The notes beneath the pieces were generated by a model. It was given only the letters and a program-made list of their open reading frames with translations, had not been told where the DNA came from and did not search any database. A stretch of DNA of 64,000 nucleotides from the NCBI GenBank assembly GCA_900549745.1, contig URPJ01000001.1, positions 1-64,000 of the forward strand, read 5' to 3'. The position numbers were made by a program, and so were the translations under genes. The stretch comes from an uncultured Collinsella sp. GTDB lineage: Bacteria > Actinomycetota > Coriobacteriia > Coriobacteriales > Coriobacteriaceae. Below are positions 40,666 to 48,573 of the stretch, one piece after another (position 1 is the first letter of the stretch; every line of letters starts with the position of its first letter).

Positions 40666-41778
40666 CTAGTCGCGGTAGCGGTAGTACGCCGCGCAGCTGC
40701 CCTCGGAGCTCACCATGCACGGGCCGACGGGGTGCTCGGGCGTGCAGGTGCGGCCAAAGAGCGGGCAGCTGCTCGGCGCAATGGCCCCGCGCAGCACGTC
40801 GCCGCAGCGGCACCCGCGCGGCTCGACCGTCGCCTCAACGGGCACGTCAAAGCGAGCGCGGGCATCAAAGCGCGAGAACTCGGGGCGGATGGAAAGGCCC
40901 GAGTTGGCAATCAGCCCCAGCCCGCGCCATGTGGTATCGCACGGCTCAAACACCTGCTCGACCAGCTGGCGCGCCACGGGATTGCCGTCTGCGTTGACGC
41001 CACGGCGGTAGGCGTTGTCAATCACCGGCCTGTCCTCGACAACCATCTGGACCAGCATGCAGATGCCCTGCAGGATATCGACCGGTTCAAATCCCGTGAC
41101 CACGCCCGGGGTATTGAATTCGTCGACCAAAAAGCTAAAGGGCGCCAAGCCCGTGATGGTGGCGACGTGGCCCGGCAGGATAAAGCCGTCGATGGTGGTC
41201 TCGGGGTCGTTGGCGATGGCGCGCAACGCCGGCGGCGTGGCCTTGTGGGCGCAATAGACCGAGAAGTTCAAAAGCCCGCGCGCCTCGGCCTCCAAGATGG
41301 CGGCGGCGATGGTGGGCGTCGTAGTCTCAAAGCCCACGCCCATAAAAATGACCGGGCGATCAGGGTTTTGCTCGGCAATGTCGAGCGCGTCGAGCGGGGA
41401 ATAGACGATACGGATATCGCGCCCCGCCGCCTTTTGCGCAGCGAGCGAGGTGGATGATCCGGGCACGCGCATCATGTCGCCAAAGGTGGTGATGATGGCG
41501 CCGTCTATGTTGGCGAGCGCGATTGCGTGGTCGATGTCGCGGTTGGCGGTGACGCAGACGGGGCAGCCCGGGCCGCTCAGCAGCTTGAGCCCGGCCGGCA
41601 TAATGGAGCGAAAGCCATAGCGCCCGATGCTCACGGTATGCGTGCCGCAGACTTCCATAAGGTTGATGGTGCGGTCGCCGACAAGCTCATGAATGCGCTC
41701 GATGAGCTCGCGAGCCAGCTTGGGATCGCGGAATGCCGAGAAATCGATACCGGAGCGCGCCGGCTGCTCGGGCGCCAC
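40666..41778 (-). CDS. hypD: Hydrogenase maturation protein HypD
   Basis: A 370-aa 4Fe-4S scaffold protein that, with HypC, assembles Fe(CN)2CO. Conserved blocks are MEVCGTHTVSIGRYGFRSIMP, GPGCPVCVTA, GVGFETTTPT and the C-terminal cysteines (GCRCGDVLRG, C-P-L-F-G-x-x-C-T-P). The start is GTG sharing one base with the hypC stop (TAGTG), giving tight coupling with its partner. Confidence 0.96.
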   Translation of the reverse strand: MAPEQPARSGIDFSAFRDPKLARELIERIHELVGDRTINLMEVCGTHTVSIGRYGFRSIMPAGLKLLSGPGCPVCVTANRDIDHAIALANIDGAIITTFGDMMRVPGSSTSLAAQKAAGRDIRIVYSPLDALDIAEQNPDRPVIFMGVGFETTTPTIAAAILEAEARGLLNFSVYCAHKATPPALRAIANDPETTIDGFILPGHVATITGLAPFSFLVDEFNTPGVVTGFEPVDILQGICMLVQMVVEDRPVIDNAYRRGVNADGNPVARQLVEQVFEPCDTTWRGLGLIANSGLSIRPEFSRFDARARFDVPVEATVEPRGCRCGDVLRGAIAPSSCPLFGRTCTPEHPVGPCMVSSEGSCAAYYRYRD

Positions 41779-42038
41779 TAGTAAGCCTCCGCCGGGTTGG
41801 TGGTCAGCTGGTCTTCTTCGACCAGCTCGGACATGGCATTAACAAGCTCGAGCGTTTCCTGTGCTTCCTGCTCGTCGACAATCTGGATGCCAAAGCCGGC
41901 GTGTACGAGAATATAGTCGCCAACCTGCGCCGTCGGCACGAGTCGCAGCGACACGGGGCGCTCGATGCCCATCATGTCGACGGTGGCCTTGAGGTCGTCG
42001 TCGCGTTTGACTACTTTACCGGGAACGGCAAGGCACAT
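41778..42038 (-). CDS. hypC: Hydrogenase assembly chaperone HypC
   Basis: An 86-aa chaperone with the invariant N-terminus MCLAVPGKV, whose Cys2 carries the Fe ligand complex. The OB-like fold is retained through YILVHAGFGIQIVDEQEA. It overlaps hypD by one base. Confidence 0.95.
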   Translation of the reverse strand: MCLAVPGKVVKRDDDLKATVDMMGIERPVSLRLVPTAQVGDYILVHAGFGIQIVDEQEAQETLELVNAMSELVEEDQLTTNPAEAY

Positions 42039-42169
42039 ATTGTTCCCCTTTTATACGCTTTGCGCTGGACGGGCGCTCAATAATCCATCAGTTGATGGTA
42101 GCGCTCGCGGGCGCTGCGGGCAAACGCGCTACACCTGTGAGACGGCGGCTTGCGGGCTGGCCGAACAGC

Positions 42170-44641
42170 CTATTGTGGCGCGACCTGTGCGAGGCGAGCG
42201 CGGGCGACCGCCGCCTGGCCGTAGGCGATGCAGCCGTCGTTGACGGGCACGGTGTGGGGAACCAAGACGGCAAGACCGGCGTCTTTGAGCTCGCGCGTGA
42301 GGAGCCGAAGCAAAAGTCGGTTCATGAACACGCCGCCCGAGAGCGCGACGATGTCGATGCCTTCGCGAGCGCAGATTTCGCTTGCGATACGTGCCGATGC
42401 GCGTGCAATGGCGATATGGAAGTCGAGCGCGAGCTTGCCGGCGGGCACGCCGGTCCTGATTCCCTCCAAAAGCGCCTCAAAAAGCGGTCTGGAGTTCAGA
42501 ACATGGCAGTCGTCCGGACGGGATGATTCGGTTACGGAAAAGCTGGCCATATTGCCGGTGGGGCAGGCACTTTCACTGCTGAGCGCGCGCCAGGCGGCGG
42601 CTTCGAATTCTATGGCGGGTTCGCCCTCGTAGGTTGCCTTGTCGCAGATGCCCAGAATTGCTGCCGCGGCATCAAAGAGACGCCCCATGCTGCTGGTACG
42701 CGGGCTGTTGATGCCGCGCTCGATCATGGTGGCTGTCACGCTGCGCGTTTGCTCGTCGAGGCTGTCCAAAAGCCGAGCGGCGCCTGGGTGCTCGAGCAGG
42801 CCGAGCTCACTGAGCAGGGCAAAGGCGTTGCGGCGGGCGTCGCGCACGGAGGCCGCCCCGCCGGGGAGCGCCCAGGTGCGCAAATGCGCGGCGCGCTCAA
42901 AGCCGCCAAGGCTGGCAACAAGAAACTCGCCGCCCCAAATGGTCCCATCGGTACCGGCGCCGGTGCCGTCAAAGGCGATGCCAAGGACGCGCGCGTCGGT
43001 TGTAAGCTGGCCCGCGGCGATAGCCTCGGCCATTACGCTCGCGATATGCGCATGATGGTGCTGCACCTCGACGAGCGGCAGATTGCATTTTCGCGCCTGC
43101 TCGCGCGCCCACTGGCTCGATAGATAGCTGGGATGTACATCGCAGGCTAAGGCGGCAGGCGCCAAGTCAAAGAGATCTTCCAAGCGCGTGCGCGCGGCGT
43201 TCCAGGCATCGAAGGTCCCGCCGTTTTCAACATCGCCGATATGCTGCGACACAAAACAGGTTGCCTCGCCGTTCGTCCCTTCACGCGTGAGCGCAATCGT
43301 GGCCTTTTGTTGTGGCCCGCAGGCGAGCACGCAGGACGGAGCGCCGTCGAGCGCCGGCAGCGGCAGCGGCTGGGGTGCATATCCGCGAGCGCGGCGCACG
43401 GGCATAACGGCGCCGTCGACCACGCGCACTACAGAGTCGTCGTAGCGCGAGAGGATCGCGCGGTCGTTACCGAGCAACGCGTCGGCGATGCCGGCGGCAA
43501 CGAGGTGTTCCCAGGCAAGATCGTCGTCGGTCTCGATGGGCTCTTCGCTCAGGTTTCCGCTGGTCATGACGAGCGCGTGCATACCGCAGACTTCTGCCGC
43601 GGCAAGCAACAGATGTTGAAGCGGCGTATAGGGGAGCATGACGCCGAGCTCGGGCAGGTCGTGCGCGACAGATGGCGCGAGGGCGAGGATGTCGGGGGAA
43701 CCGTCGTTGTCCTCGCTAACAGTGCGCCGGCGCAGCAGCACGATGGGGCGGATACTGCCAGCGAGCAGATCGCGTTCAGCATCGTCGATATGACACAGGC
43801 GCTCGGTATCAGCAAGACTGCGTACCATGACGGCAAGTGGTTTGTTGCTGCGGCGTTTGCGACGGCGCAACTCGGCCACCGCCTGCTCGTTGGCAGCGTC
43901 ACAGGCTAGATGGAATCCGCCCAGGCCCTTGATGGCGACGATGCCACCGCTGGCCAGCAGCTCAACGCAGCGCTCGATGATAGCGTCGCTGGCCTCGCGT
44001 GTGGTGCCGACGGCCGGTGTCGCGGACGAATTCCCGCACGCATTGCCGTTTACAGCCTCGCGCCACGTAATATGCGGCCCGCAATCAAAGCAGGCATCGG
44101 GCTGCGCGTGAAAACGCCGGTCGAGTGGGTCGACATACTCCGCAGCGCACTTGGGACACATGGGAAAACAATCCATCGACGTGGCCGCTCGGTCATAAGG
44201 CAGCGATCGGATGATGGTAAAGCGTGGGCCGCAGTTAGTGCAGTTGATAAAGGGGTAGTGATAGCGTCGGTTGGCGGGATCGAACAACTCGCGCAGGCAA
44301 TCGTCACAGGTGGCGATATCGGGCGAGACGAGCGTCGTGTGTGCGGTCTGGTCCTGCGACGCCACAATGTGAAAGCCCTGCTCATCGGCAGCGCTCCAGC
44401 CGCCAGGCTTCAAATCCGCAATATCGACTCGCTCAACGCGAGCTGCCGCAGGCGCATGCTCAGAAAGCGCGGCAACAAAAGCATCGAGCGCATCGGCCGG
44501 AGCGTGCGCCTCGATATGCACGCCGTCGCCCGCATTGAGCACCCATCCGCAAATGCCATGCGTCATGGCCTCGCGATACACAAACGGTCGCATGCCAACG
44601 CCCTGCACAATGCCCGTCACATGAATATGCACATGCCGCAT
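42170..44641 (-). CDS. hypF: Carbamoyltransferase HypF
   Basis: An 823-aa enzyme that makes carbamoyl-adenylate from carbamoyl phosphate and ATP and transfers it to HypE. Domains in order: acylphosphatase (about 1-90; GIVQGVGMRPFVYREA), two zinc fingers (CDDCLREL...CTNCGPRFT and CPKCAAEY...CFDCG), YrdC-like (about 200-385) and Kae1/TobZ-like (about 400-815; HHAHIASVMAE, FDGTGAGTDGTIWGGEF, LSGGVFMNRLL). ATG 44641 is chosen because GAGGAG lies just upstream. A 131-base gap with no gene separates it from hypC. Confidence 0.95.
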   Translation of the reverse strand: MRHVHIHVTGIVQGVGMRPFVYREAMTHGICGWVLNAGDGVHIEAHAPADALDAFVAALSEHAPAAARVERVDIADLKPGGWSAADEQGFHIVASQDQTAHTTLVSPDIATCDDCLRELFDPANRRYHYPFINCTNCGPRFTIIRSLPYDRAATSMDCFPMCPKCAAEYVDPLDRRFHAQPDACFDCGPHITWREAVNGNACGNSSATPAVGTTREASDAIIERCVELLASGGIVAIKGLGGFHLACDAANEQAVAELRRRKRRSNKPLAVMVRSLADTERLCHIDDAERDLLAGSIRPIVLLRRRTVSEDNDGSPDILALAPSVAHDLPELGVMLPYTPLQHLLLAAAEVCGMHALVMTSGNLSEEPIETDDDLAWEHLVAAGIADALLGNDRAILSRYDDSVVRVVDGAVMPVRRARGYAPQPLPLPALDGAPSCVLACGPQQKATIALTREGTNGEATCFVSQHIGDVENGGTFDAWNAARTRLEDLFDLAPAALACDVHPSYLSSQWAREQARKCNLPLVEVQHHHAHIASVMAEAIAAGQLTTDARVLGIAFDGTGAGTDGTIWGGEFLVASLGGFERAAHLRTWALPGGAASVRDARRNAFALLSELGLLEHPGAARLLDSLDEQTRSVTATMIERGINSPRTSSMGRLFDAAAAILGICDKATYEGEPAIEFEAAAWRALSSESACPTGNMASFSVTESSRPDDCHVLNSRPLFEALLEGIRTGVPAGKLALDFHIAIARASARIASEICAREGIDIVALSGGVFMNRLLLRLLTRELKDAGLAVLVPHTVPVNDGCIAYGQAAVARARLAQVAPQ

Positions 44642-44673
44642 GCGACACTCCTCATCAAAACCGACCAAAATAG

Positions 44674-44723
44674 ACAGGTTTATTTTGGTAGGTAAAACGC
44701 TAAACCTGCCAAAACAAACCTGT
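44674..44723. repeat. 20-bp-arm palindrome in the nikR-hypF gap
   Basis: ACAGGTTTATTTTGGTAGGT (44674-44693) and ACCTGCCAAAACAAACCTGT (44704-44723) pair over 20 positions with two G-U-compatible differences. It sits between nikR and the hypF ribosome binding site, so could attenuate or insulate hypF, or be another REP-type unit; GACAGG echoes the ACCACC family centre. Confidence 0.7.
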
Positions 44724-44756
44724 CCCTTTTTGGCGGGTGCGCTGCGGGAAATCCCG

Positions 44757-45269
44757 CTACAGCCCCAGGCTCTGCTTGGTGGCGGCGCACGTGAGCTCGC
44801 CGTGCTTAACGCCGCGCAGGCCCAGCAGACGGTCGGCTAGTTCGTAGACGCGCTCGCCGCGACCCTTGAGCGCCAGAATCTCCAAGCAGTTGTGGTGATC
44901 CAGATGCACGTGCATGGTCGATACGATCTCGTCGGTGTAGTCGTGCTGCACCTCGTCCAGACGGCGCGTCAGATCGCCGGTGTGATGGTCGTAGATCATG
45001 GTGAGCGACCCGATAACGTGCTCATCGGGCGTGCGCATCTGCTCCTTGGCGATCGAGGCGCGAATCAGGTCGCGCACGGCCTCGGATCGGTTGGCCACGT
45101 CGCCGCGGCGTGCGATCTGCTCGTCAAAACGGCGCAGCAGGTCGTCGGGTGCGGTAACCGAAAAACGGACCAGCTCGGAGCCGGAACCACTACAGTGGCA
45201 GCCCGCGTCACCGTCCGCCCCGTGCGGATGCTCGTGCTCGTACCCGCAGCCGTGCTCGTGTTCGGCCAC
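44757..45269 (-). CDS. nikR: Nickel-responsive regulator NikR with a His/Cys-rich N-terminal extension
   Basis: A 170-aa ribbon-helix-helix repressor. The DNA-binding RHH (about 33-75; VRFSVTAPDDLLRRFDEQI) is followed by the ACT-like domain with the Ni2+ ligands of MHVHLDHHNCLEIL (near 120-133). Unusual is a 30-residue N-terminal tail EHEHGCGYEHEHPHGADGD...CHC with eight or more His/Cys, absent from typical NikR, which might bind extra metal. It precedes the hyp genes and starts one base after a small protein gene. Confidence 0.92.
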   Translation of the reverse strand: MAEHEHGCGYEHEHPHGADGDAGCHCSGSGSELVRFSVTAPDDLLRRFDEQIARRGDVANRSEAVRDLIRASIAKEQMRTPDEHVIGSLTMIYDHHTGDLTRRLDEVQHDYTDEIVSTMHVHLDHHNCLEILALKGRGERVYELADRLLGLRGVKHGELTCAATKQSLGL

Positions 45270-45270
45270 C

Positions 45271-45519
45271 TTACACCAGCTTCACGGAGCCGACGGAGTT
45301 ATGGTCGGCCTCGATGGCGTCCTCGTAGCCCTCGAGCGCGTCATGCGCCTCGTGCAGCGCAGCCATGGCGGCCTCGAGCTTGGCGCCAATACGCTCCATG
45401 TCAAAGTTCTCGGTCGCATGCAGCAGCTGATGGCTCCACTCGTGGGCGAGCTCGATGGTGTCGTCGACCTGCTTGACGCTCATGGCAAGCTGGCTCATGT
45501 TCATTCCAACGTCATGCAT
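45271..45519 (-). CDS. Small helical protein upstream of nikR
   Basis: An 82-aa protein that I do not recognise. It is predicted almost all-helical, acidic, with histidines in AHEWSHQLLHATEN and a coiled-coil-like LEAAMAALHEAHDALEGYEDAI. The stop is one base from the nikR start, so both are co-translated; a metal or hydrogenase-maturation role is suggested only by place. The ribosome binding site AGGAG precedes the ATG. Confidence 0.7.
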   Translation of the reverse strand: MHDVGMNMSQLAMSVKQVDDTIELAHEWSHQLLHATENFDMERIGAKLEAAMAALHEAHDALEGYEDAIEADHNSVGSVKLV

Positions 45520-45597
45520 GGGAATCTCCTTTTGTACGGGGCAATCCAGTGGTTCAGATTCTACTACGCCCGCCCCGGGCGCCGCCGCATAAGAAAA

Positions 45598-45635
45598 CGG
45601 GTGCGAGTCCGTCTGACCCGCACCCGTTCACTGGG
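45598..45635 (-). terminator. Terminator for trxA
   Basis: On the minus strand AACGGGTGCGGGTC pairs with GACTCGCACCCGTT and runs into TTCTT. It lies about 100 bases beyond the trxA stop, just before the promoter area of the small gene. Confidence 0.7.
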
Positions 45636-45739
45636 GGCTGTTTGTGTCTACCATACTATCCATGGTCGCGCACCCTGCACCCGGCGCTCCGGCGAGCGGT
45701 GCAAAACCGCTCATGGACGGCGGGTAAGTAACAAGCGTA

Positions 45740-46060
45740 TTACAGATGCTTCTCCAGCAGCGCCTGCAGCCTCGCCTTGGGCAGAGCGCCAACCGAGCGG
45801 TCAATCTCCTCGCCGTTCTTAAACACAATCAGCGTGGGGATGCTCATGACGCCATACTTCATGGCCAGGTCCTGGTTGTCGTCGACGTTGCATTTGGCAA
45901 CGGCAAGCTTGCCCGCCAGCTCATCGGCAACCTCGTCAACGATGGGCGACAGCGAACGGCAGGGCCCACACCAGGGAGCCCAAAAATCGACCAGCACGGG
46001 AAGGCTGCCGTTGACGGTGGCGTCGAAGTTCTCGGGGGTAATCTGCTTAATGTCAGCCAT
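45740..46060 (-). CDS. trxA: Thioredoxin
   Basis: A 106-aa disulfide reductase. FWAPWCGPCRSLSP carries the CGPC active site (near residue 30) and the cis-proline is in GVMSIPTLIVFKNG. Length and fold are standard for TrxA. ATG 46060 is chosen over upstream in-frame codons because GGAGG sits 5 bases before it. The gene diverges from the IS element. Confidence 0.95.
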   Translation of the reverse strand: MADIKQITPENFDATVNGSLPVLVDFWAPWCGPCRSLSPIVDEVADELAGKLAVAKCNVDDNQDLAMKYGVMSIPTLIVFKNGEEIDRSVGALPKARLQALLEKHL

Positions 46061-46257
46061 GGTGACCTCCATAATGCGACGCGGCTCGGCCGCGTAAAAC
46101 TCAGTACGACCGTGCTTATACCCAGCGGCCCGCAAAGCAACCACTCGCGGGCGGCTCTTTTATCAAAAGCGCCGCAAAACCCCTTTCTTCAGATATGGGG
46201 ATATGGGGATATAAGGCGCATCGGCGTCAGCCGATATACATATACGGCTGCAAGTGG

Positions 46258-46263
46258 TATACT
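46258..46263 (+). promoter_or_regulatory. Extended -10 of tnpA, implying a leaderless transcript
   Basis: TGG followed by TATACT lies only 6 bases before the tnpA ATG and no Shine-Dalgarno exists. Transcription would begin at or next to the A of ATG. Confidence 0.5.
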
Positions 46264-46269
46264 GTTTTC

Positions 46270-46665
46270 ATGGATAGATACAGGAGCAACGACAACATAG
46301 TCTGGGACTGCGACTACCATGTGGTCTTCTGCCCGAAATACCGCAGGAAGGTGCTCGTGGACGGCATCGGCTCCCGCTTCGAGGAGATCGCGCACGAGGT
46401 CGCGGAGGAACTCGATTTCGAGATAAGGGAAATCAAGGTCATGCCCGACCGCGTGCACATGCTCGTCTCAGTCGACCCCCAGTTCGGCATCCACCGGGCC
46501 GTGAAGCGCATCAAGGGCAGGACCAGCCACGACCTGCGCGCCGAGTTCCCGCAGCTGAAGCGCAAGCTGCCGACGCTCTGGACGAACAGCTACTTCGTCT
46601 CGACCGTCGGCGGGGCGACGCCCGAGGCCGTCAGGCAGTATATCGAGGACCAGAGGAACGCGTGA
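46270..46665 (+). CDS. tnpA: IS200/IS605 TnpA Y1 transposase with altered HUH motif
   Basis: A 131-aa single-strand transposase. Family blocks are present: YHVVFCPKYRRKVL, FEIREIKVMPD, WTNSYFVSTVGG, and the catalytic tyrosine in VRQYIEDQ. The HUH metal motif, normally H-V-H in PDHVHLL, reads PDRVHML, so the first histidine is arginine (CGC; one transition from CAC). This should weaken or abolish DNA cleavage. It starts at ATG 46270 without a ribosome binding site. Confidence 0.9.
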   Translation: MDRYRSNDNIVWDCDYHVVFCPKYRRKVLVDGIGSRFEEIAHEVAEELDFEIREIKVMPDRVHMLVSVDPQFGIHRAVKRIKGRTSHDLRAEFPQLKRKLPTLWTNSYFVSTVGGATPEAVRQYIEDQRNA

Positions 46666-47852
46666 GGGCCATGGACAAGACCTTCGAGTACCGCATATAC
46701 CCGAGCGCCGAGCAGGAGGCCCTCCTGCAGAAGACCTTCGGCTGCTGCCGCTGGGTCTACAACAGGGTGCTGGCGATGAGGCGGGACGAGTACGCGTGGA
46801 CGGGCAAATCGAGGTACATCAACTCCTACATCACCCAGATCCCCGCCTGGAAGAGGGCGGACGCGCCGTGGCTCTCCGAGGTGGACTCCATGGCACTGCA
46901 GCAGTCCCTGCGCGACCTGGACAAGGCATTTAAGAACTTCTTCCGCGCACCAGGCAAGGTGGGCTTTCCGAAGTTCAAGTCCAAACGCGCGGGGAGGAAG
47001 AGCTACCGCACGAACGGCGTCGGGATAATCGACGCCAGGCACGTGAGGCTGCCAAAGCTGGGGACCGTCAGGGCGCGGGTGAGCCGTCCCGTGGAGGGGC
47101 GCGTCCTGTCCGCGACGGTCAAGCAGGTGCCGAGCGGCAAGTACTACGTGGCGATATGCTGCGCGGACGTCCCCGCCACGGACGCGCCGGCCCCGACCGT
47201 CGGGTTCCTGGGAGTCGATGCGGGAATACACGACATAGCCACCTGCTCCACGGGGGAGCGCCTGCCCAACCCCAAAAACCTGCAAAGGAGCGAGAGGAGG
47301 CTGGCGCGGGAGCAGCGGCGGCTCTCGCGCAAGCGGAAGGGCTCCGCAAATCGCGCCAGGCAGCGTGTCAGGGTCGCGCGGGCGCACGAGAAGGTTGCCA
47401 ACCGGCGGAAGGACGCCCTGCACAAGTTCACGACGCATGCGGTGGGAGAAAGCCAAAACATCGCGGTCGAGGACCTGAACGTCAGGGGCATGCAGAGGAA
47501 CCGCCGCCTCGCCAAGGCCGTGGGCGATGCCGCCATGTCGGAGCTGGCGCGCCAGCTCGAGTACAAATGCGCATGGTCGGGGCGCGGCTTCGTAAGGGTG
47601 GGCAGGTTCTATCCGTCCAGCAAGACGTGTTCCGCATGCGGTTACGTCTACAGGGGACTGACGCTGGCCGAACGGGTATGGGACTGCCCCGCGTGCGGCA
47701 TGCGTCACGACCGCGACCTGAACGCCGCCGTCAACATCGCCCGCGAGGGAAGGAGAATCCTGGAAGGTACCGCAGGGCATGCGGGAACCGCGGCAGACGC
47801 CGCAAACGCTTGTGGAGAGGGCGTAAGACCTACGGCTGCATGCGCAGTCTAG
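46662..47852 (+). CDS. tnpB: TnpB RNA-guided nuclease of the IS605 element
   Basis: A 396-aa TnpB, ancestor of Cas12. RuvC residues are intact: Asp in FLGVDAGIHDIAT (near 187), Glu in NIAVEDLNVRGM (near 270) and Asp in HDRDLNAAVNIA (near 350). The zinc finger is CSACGYVYRG...CPACGMRH. The N-terminal REC/WED part begins with the usual FEYRIYPSAEQEALL. It overlaps tnpA by 4 bases; the frame starts at GTG 46662, with ATG 46671 as alternative. TnpB cuts DNA guided by an RNA from the right end. Confidence 0.92.
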   Translation: MRAMDKTFEYRIYPSAEQEALLQKTFGCCRWVYNRVLAMRRDEYAWTGKSRYINSYITQIPAWKRADAPWLSEVDSMALQQSLRDLDKAFKNFFRAPGKVGFPKFKSKRAGRKSYRTNGVGIIDARHVRLPKLGTVRARVSRPVEGRVLSATVKQVPSGKYYVAICCADVPATDAPAPTVGFLGVDAGIHDIATCSTGERLPNPKNLQRSERRLAREQRRLSRKRKGSANRARQRVRVARAHEKVANRRKDALHKFTTHAVGESQNIAVEDLNVRGMQRNRRLAKAVGDAAMSELARQLEYKCAWSGRGFVRVGRFYPSSKTCSACGYVYRGLTLAERVWDCPACGMRHDRDLNAAVNIAREGRRILEGTAGHAGTAADAANACGEGVRPTAACAV

Positions 47853-47924
47853 GCAATTCTCGGTGAAGCAAGAATCCCCTGGCTTTAGCCATGGGGAGTG
47901 TCAAATAATGGTGGGCACGCAAAC
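47740..47924 (+). ncRNA. Predicted omega RNA (reRNA) of TnpB
   Basis: By analogy with known IS200/IS605 elements, the scaffold overlaps the tnpB 3' end and the right-end hairpin, and stops at TCAA. The next ~16-20 bases (from 47905, ATAATGGTGGGCACGCAAAC) would be the guide. The boundaries are inferred. Confidence 0.4.
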
Positions 47925-47943
47925 GATTGGAGAGCGCATACCT

Positions 47944-48513
47944 ATGTCACAAAGCCAGAAAAAAGAAGCCATCGCCCAGGCGGCCGAGCAGGAGCTCGCA
48001 TCGCTTGCGGGTCGTGGCGTGCGCATCGCAGGCAACGCGTGCTCGCCGATTGTGCTGGTAAAAGGCGATTTGGATGAGGCCGAGCGCTCGGGCGGCGAGC
48101 TTGCCGCAGGCGCGGATGGCGCGGCGCTGCGTAAGGCGCTCGGGGCCATCGGTTATGCGCCCGAGGATTTTTGCGTGCTGGCAAGCGTCGCCGGTGCGGG
48201 CGACGGAACGGTGGCGGTGGGCCATGCCCTGCCGTGCGAGCTGTTCCGCGAGGCGCTCGAGGCGCTGGACCCCGAGGCGGTGCTGTTGCTGGATGATCGT
48301 GCGGCCGATACCATGCGCGAGACCTATGCCGATATGCTCGTGGCGATCGATGACTTCGACACCGCCATGCTCAAGCCCGGCTTGATCGCCCATGTGCAGG
48401 GTCGCCGCGTGCTCGCGCTCGACGGTTTTGAGGCGGCGCTCACTGACAAGGCCGCCAAGCAGCGCATGTGGGCATACATCAAGCAGCTGACCCCGGCGGC
48501 CGCTCCGCTGTAG
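47944..48513 (+). CDS. Hypothetical protein resembling a degenerate uracil-DNA glycosylase
   Basis: A 189-aa protein. The order of blocks recalls the family 4 uracil-DNA glycosylase fold: LRKALGAIGYAPEDFCVLAS, LDPEAVLLLDD, and a C-terminal LTDKAAKQRMWAYIKQL like the L-L-R-x-P-x-x-K-x-x-x-W-x-D-L helix. The cysteines of the iron-sulfur cluster and the catalytic H-P-S are missing. It may be a structural or regulatory relative; the match is my reading and tentative. ATG 47944 follows GGAGAG, only 40 bases after the IS end, so its native promoter may be displaced. Confidence 0.6.
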   Translation: MSQSQKKEAIAQAAEQELASLAGRGVRIAGNACSPIVLVKGDLDEAERSGGELAAGADGAALRKALGAIGYAPEDFCVLASVAGAGDGTVAVGHALPCELFREALEALDPEAVLLLDDRAADTMRETYADMLVAIDDFDTAMLKPGLIAHVQGRRVLALDGFEAALTDKAAKQRMWAYIKQLTPAAAPL

Positions 48514-48573
48514 CGGATTGGCGCCGGTAAGGCGGCCCTGACGGGTCGAGCGCGGCGCCGGCTTATCGCGTCC

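Larger units (their letters stand above)
46190..47904 (+). mobile_element. IS200/IS605-type insertion sequence (tnpA + tnpB)
   Basis: The left end has three near-identical GATATGGG units (46191-46214) and a hairpin ATCGGC-GTCA-GCCGAT (46220-46235). The genes follow: tnpA, then tnpB overlapping it by four bases. The right end has the family hairpin CCCCTGGCTTTAGCCATGGGG (47876-47896) and ends at TCAA (47901-47904). No inverted repeats or target duplication are expected for this family. The exact left boundary is uncertain. It lies between trxA and the gene at 47944. Confidence 0.85.

Noticed and set aside
39523..41457. 644-codon frame antisense to hypE and hypD
   Set aside because: Overlaps two unmistakable genes; no start site context and no domain.
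46590..47780. 396-codon frame antisense to tnpB
   Set aside because: Mirror frame of TnpB with no domain; TnpB itself has all RuvC and zinc-finger residues.
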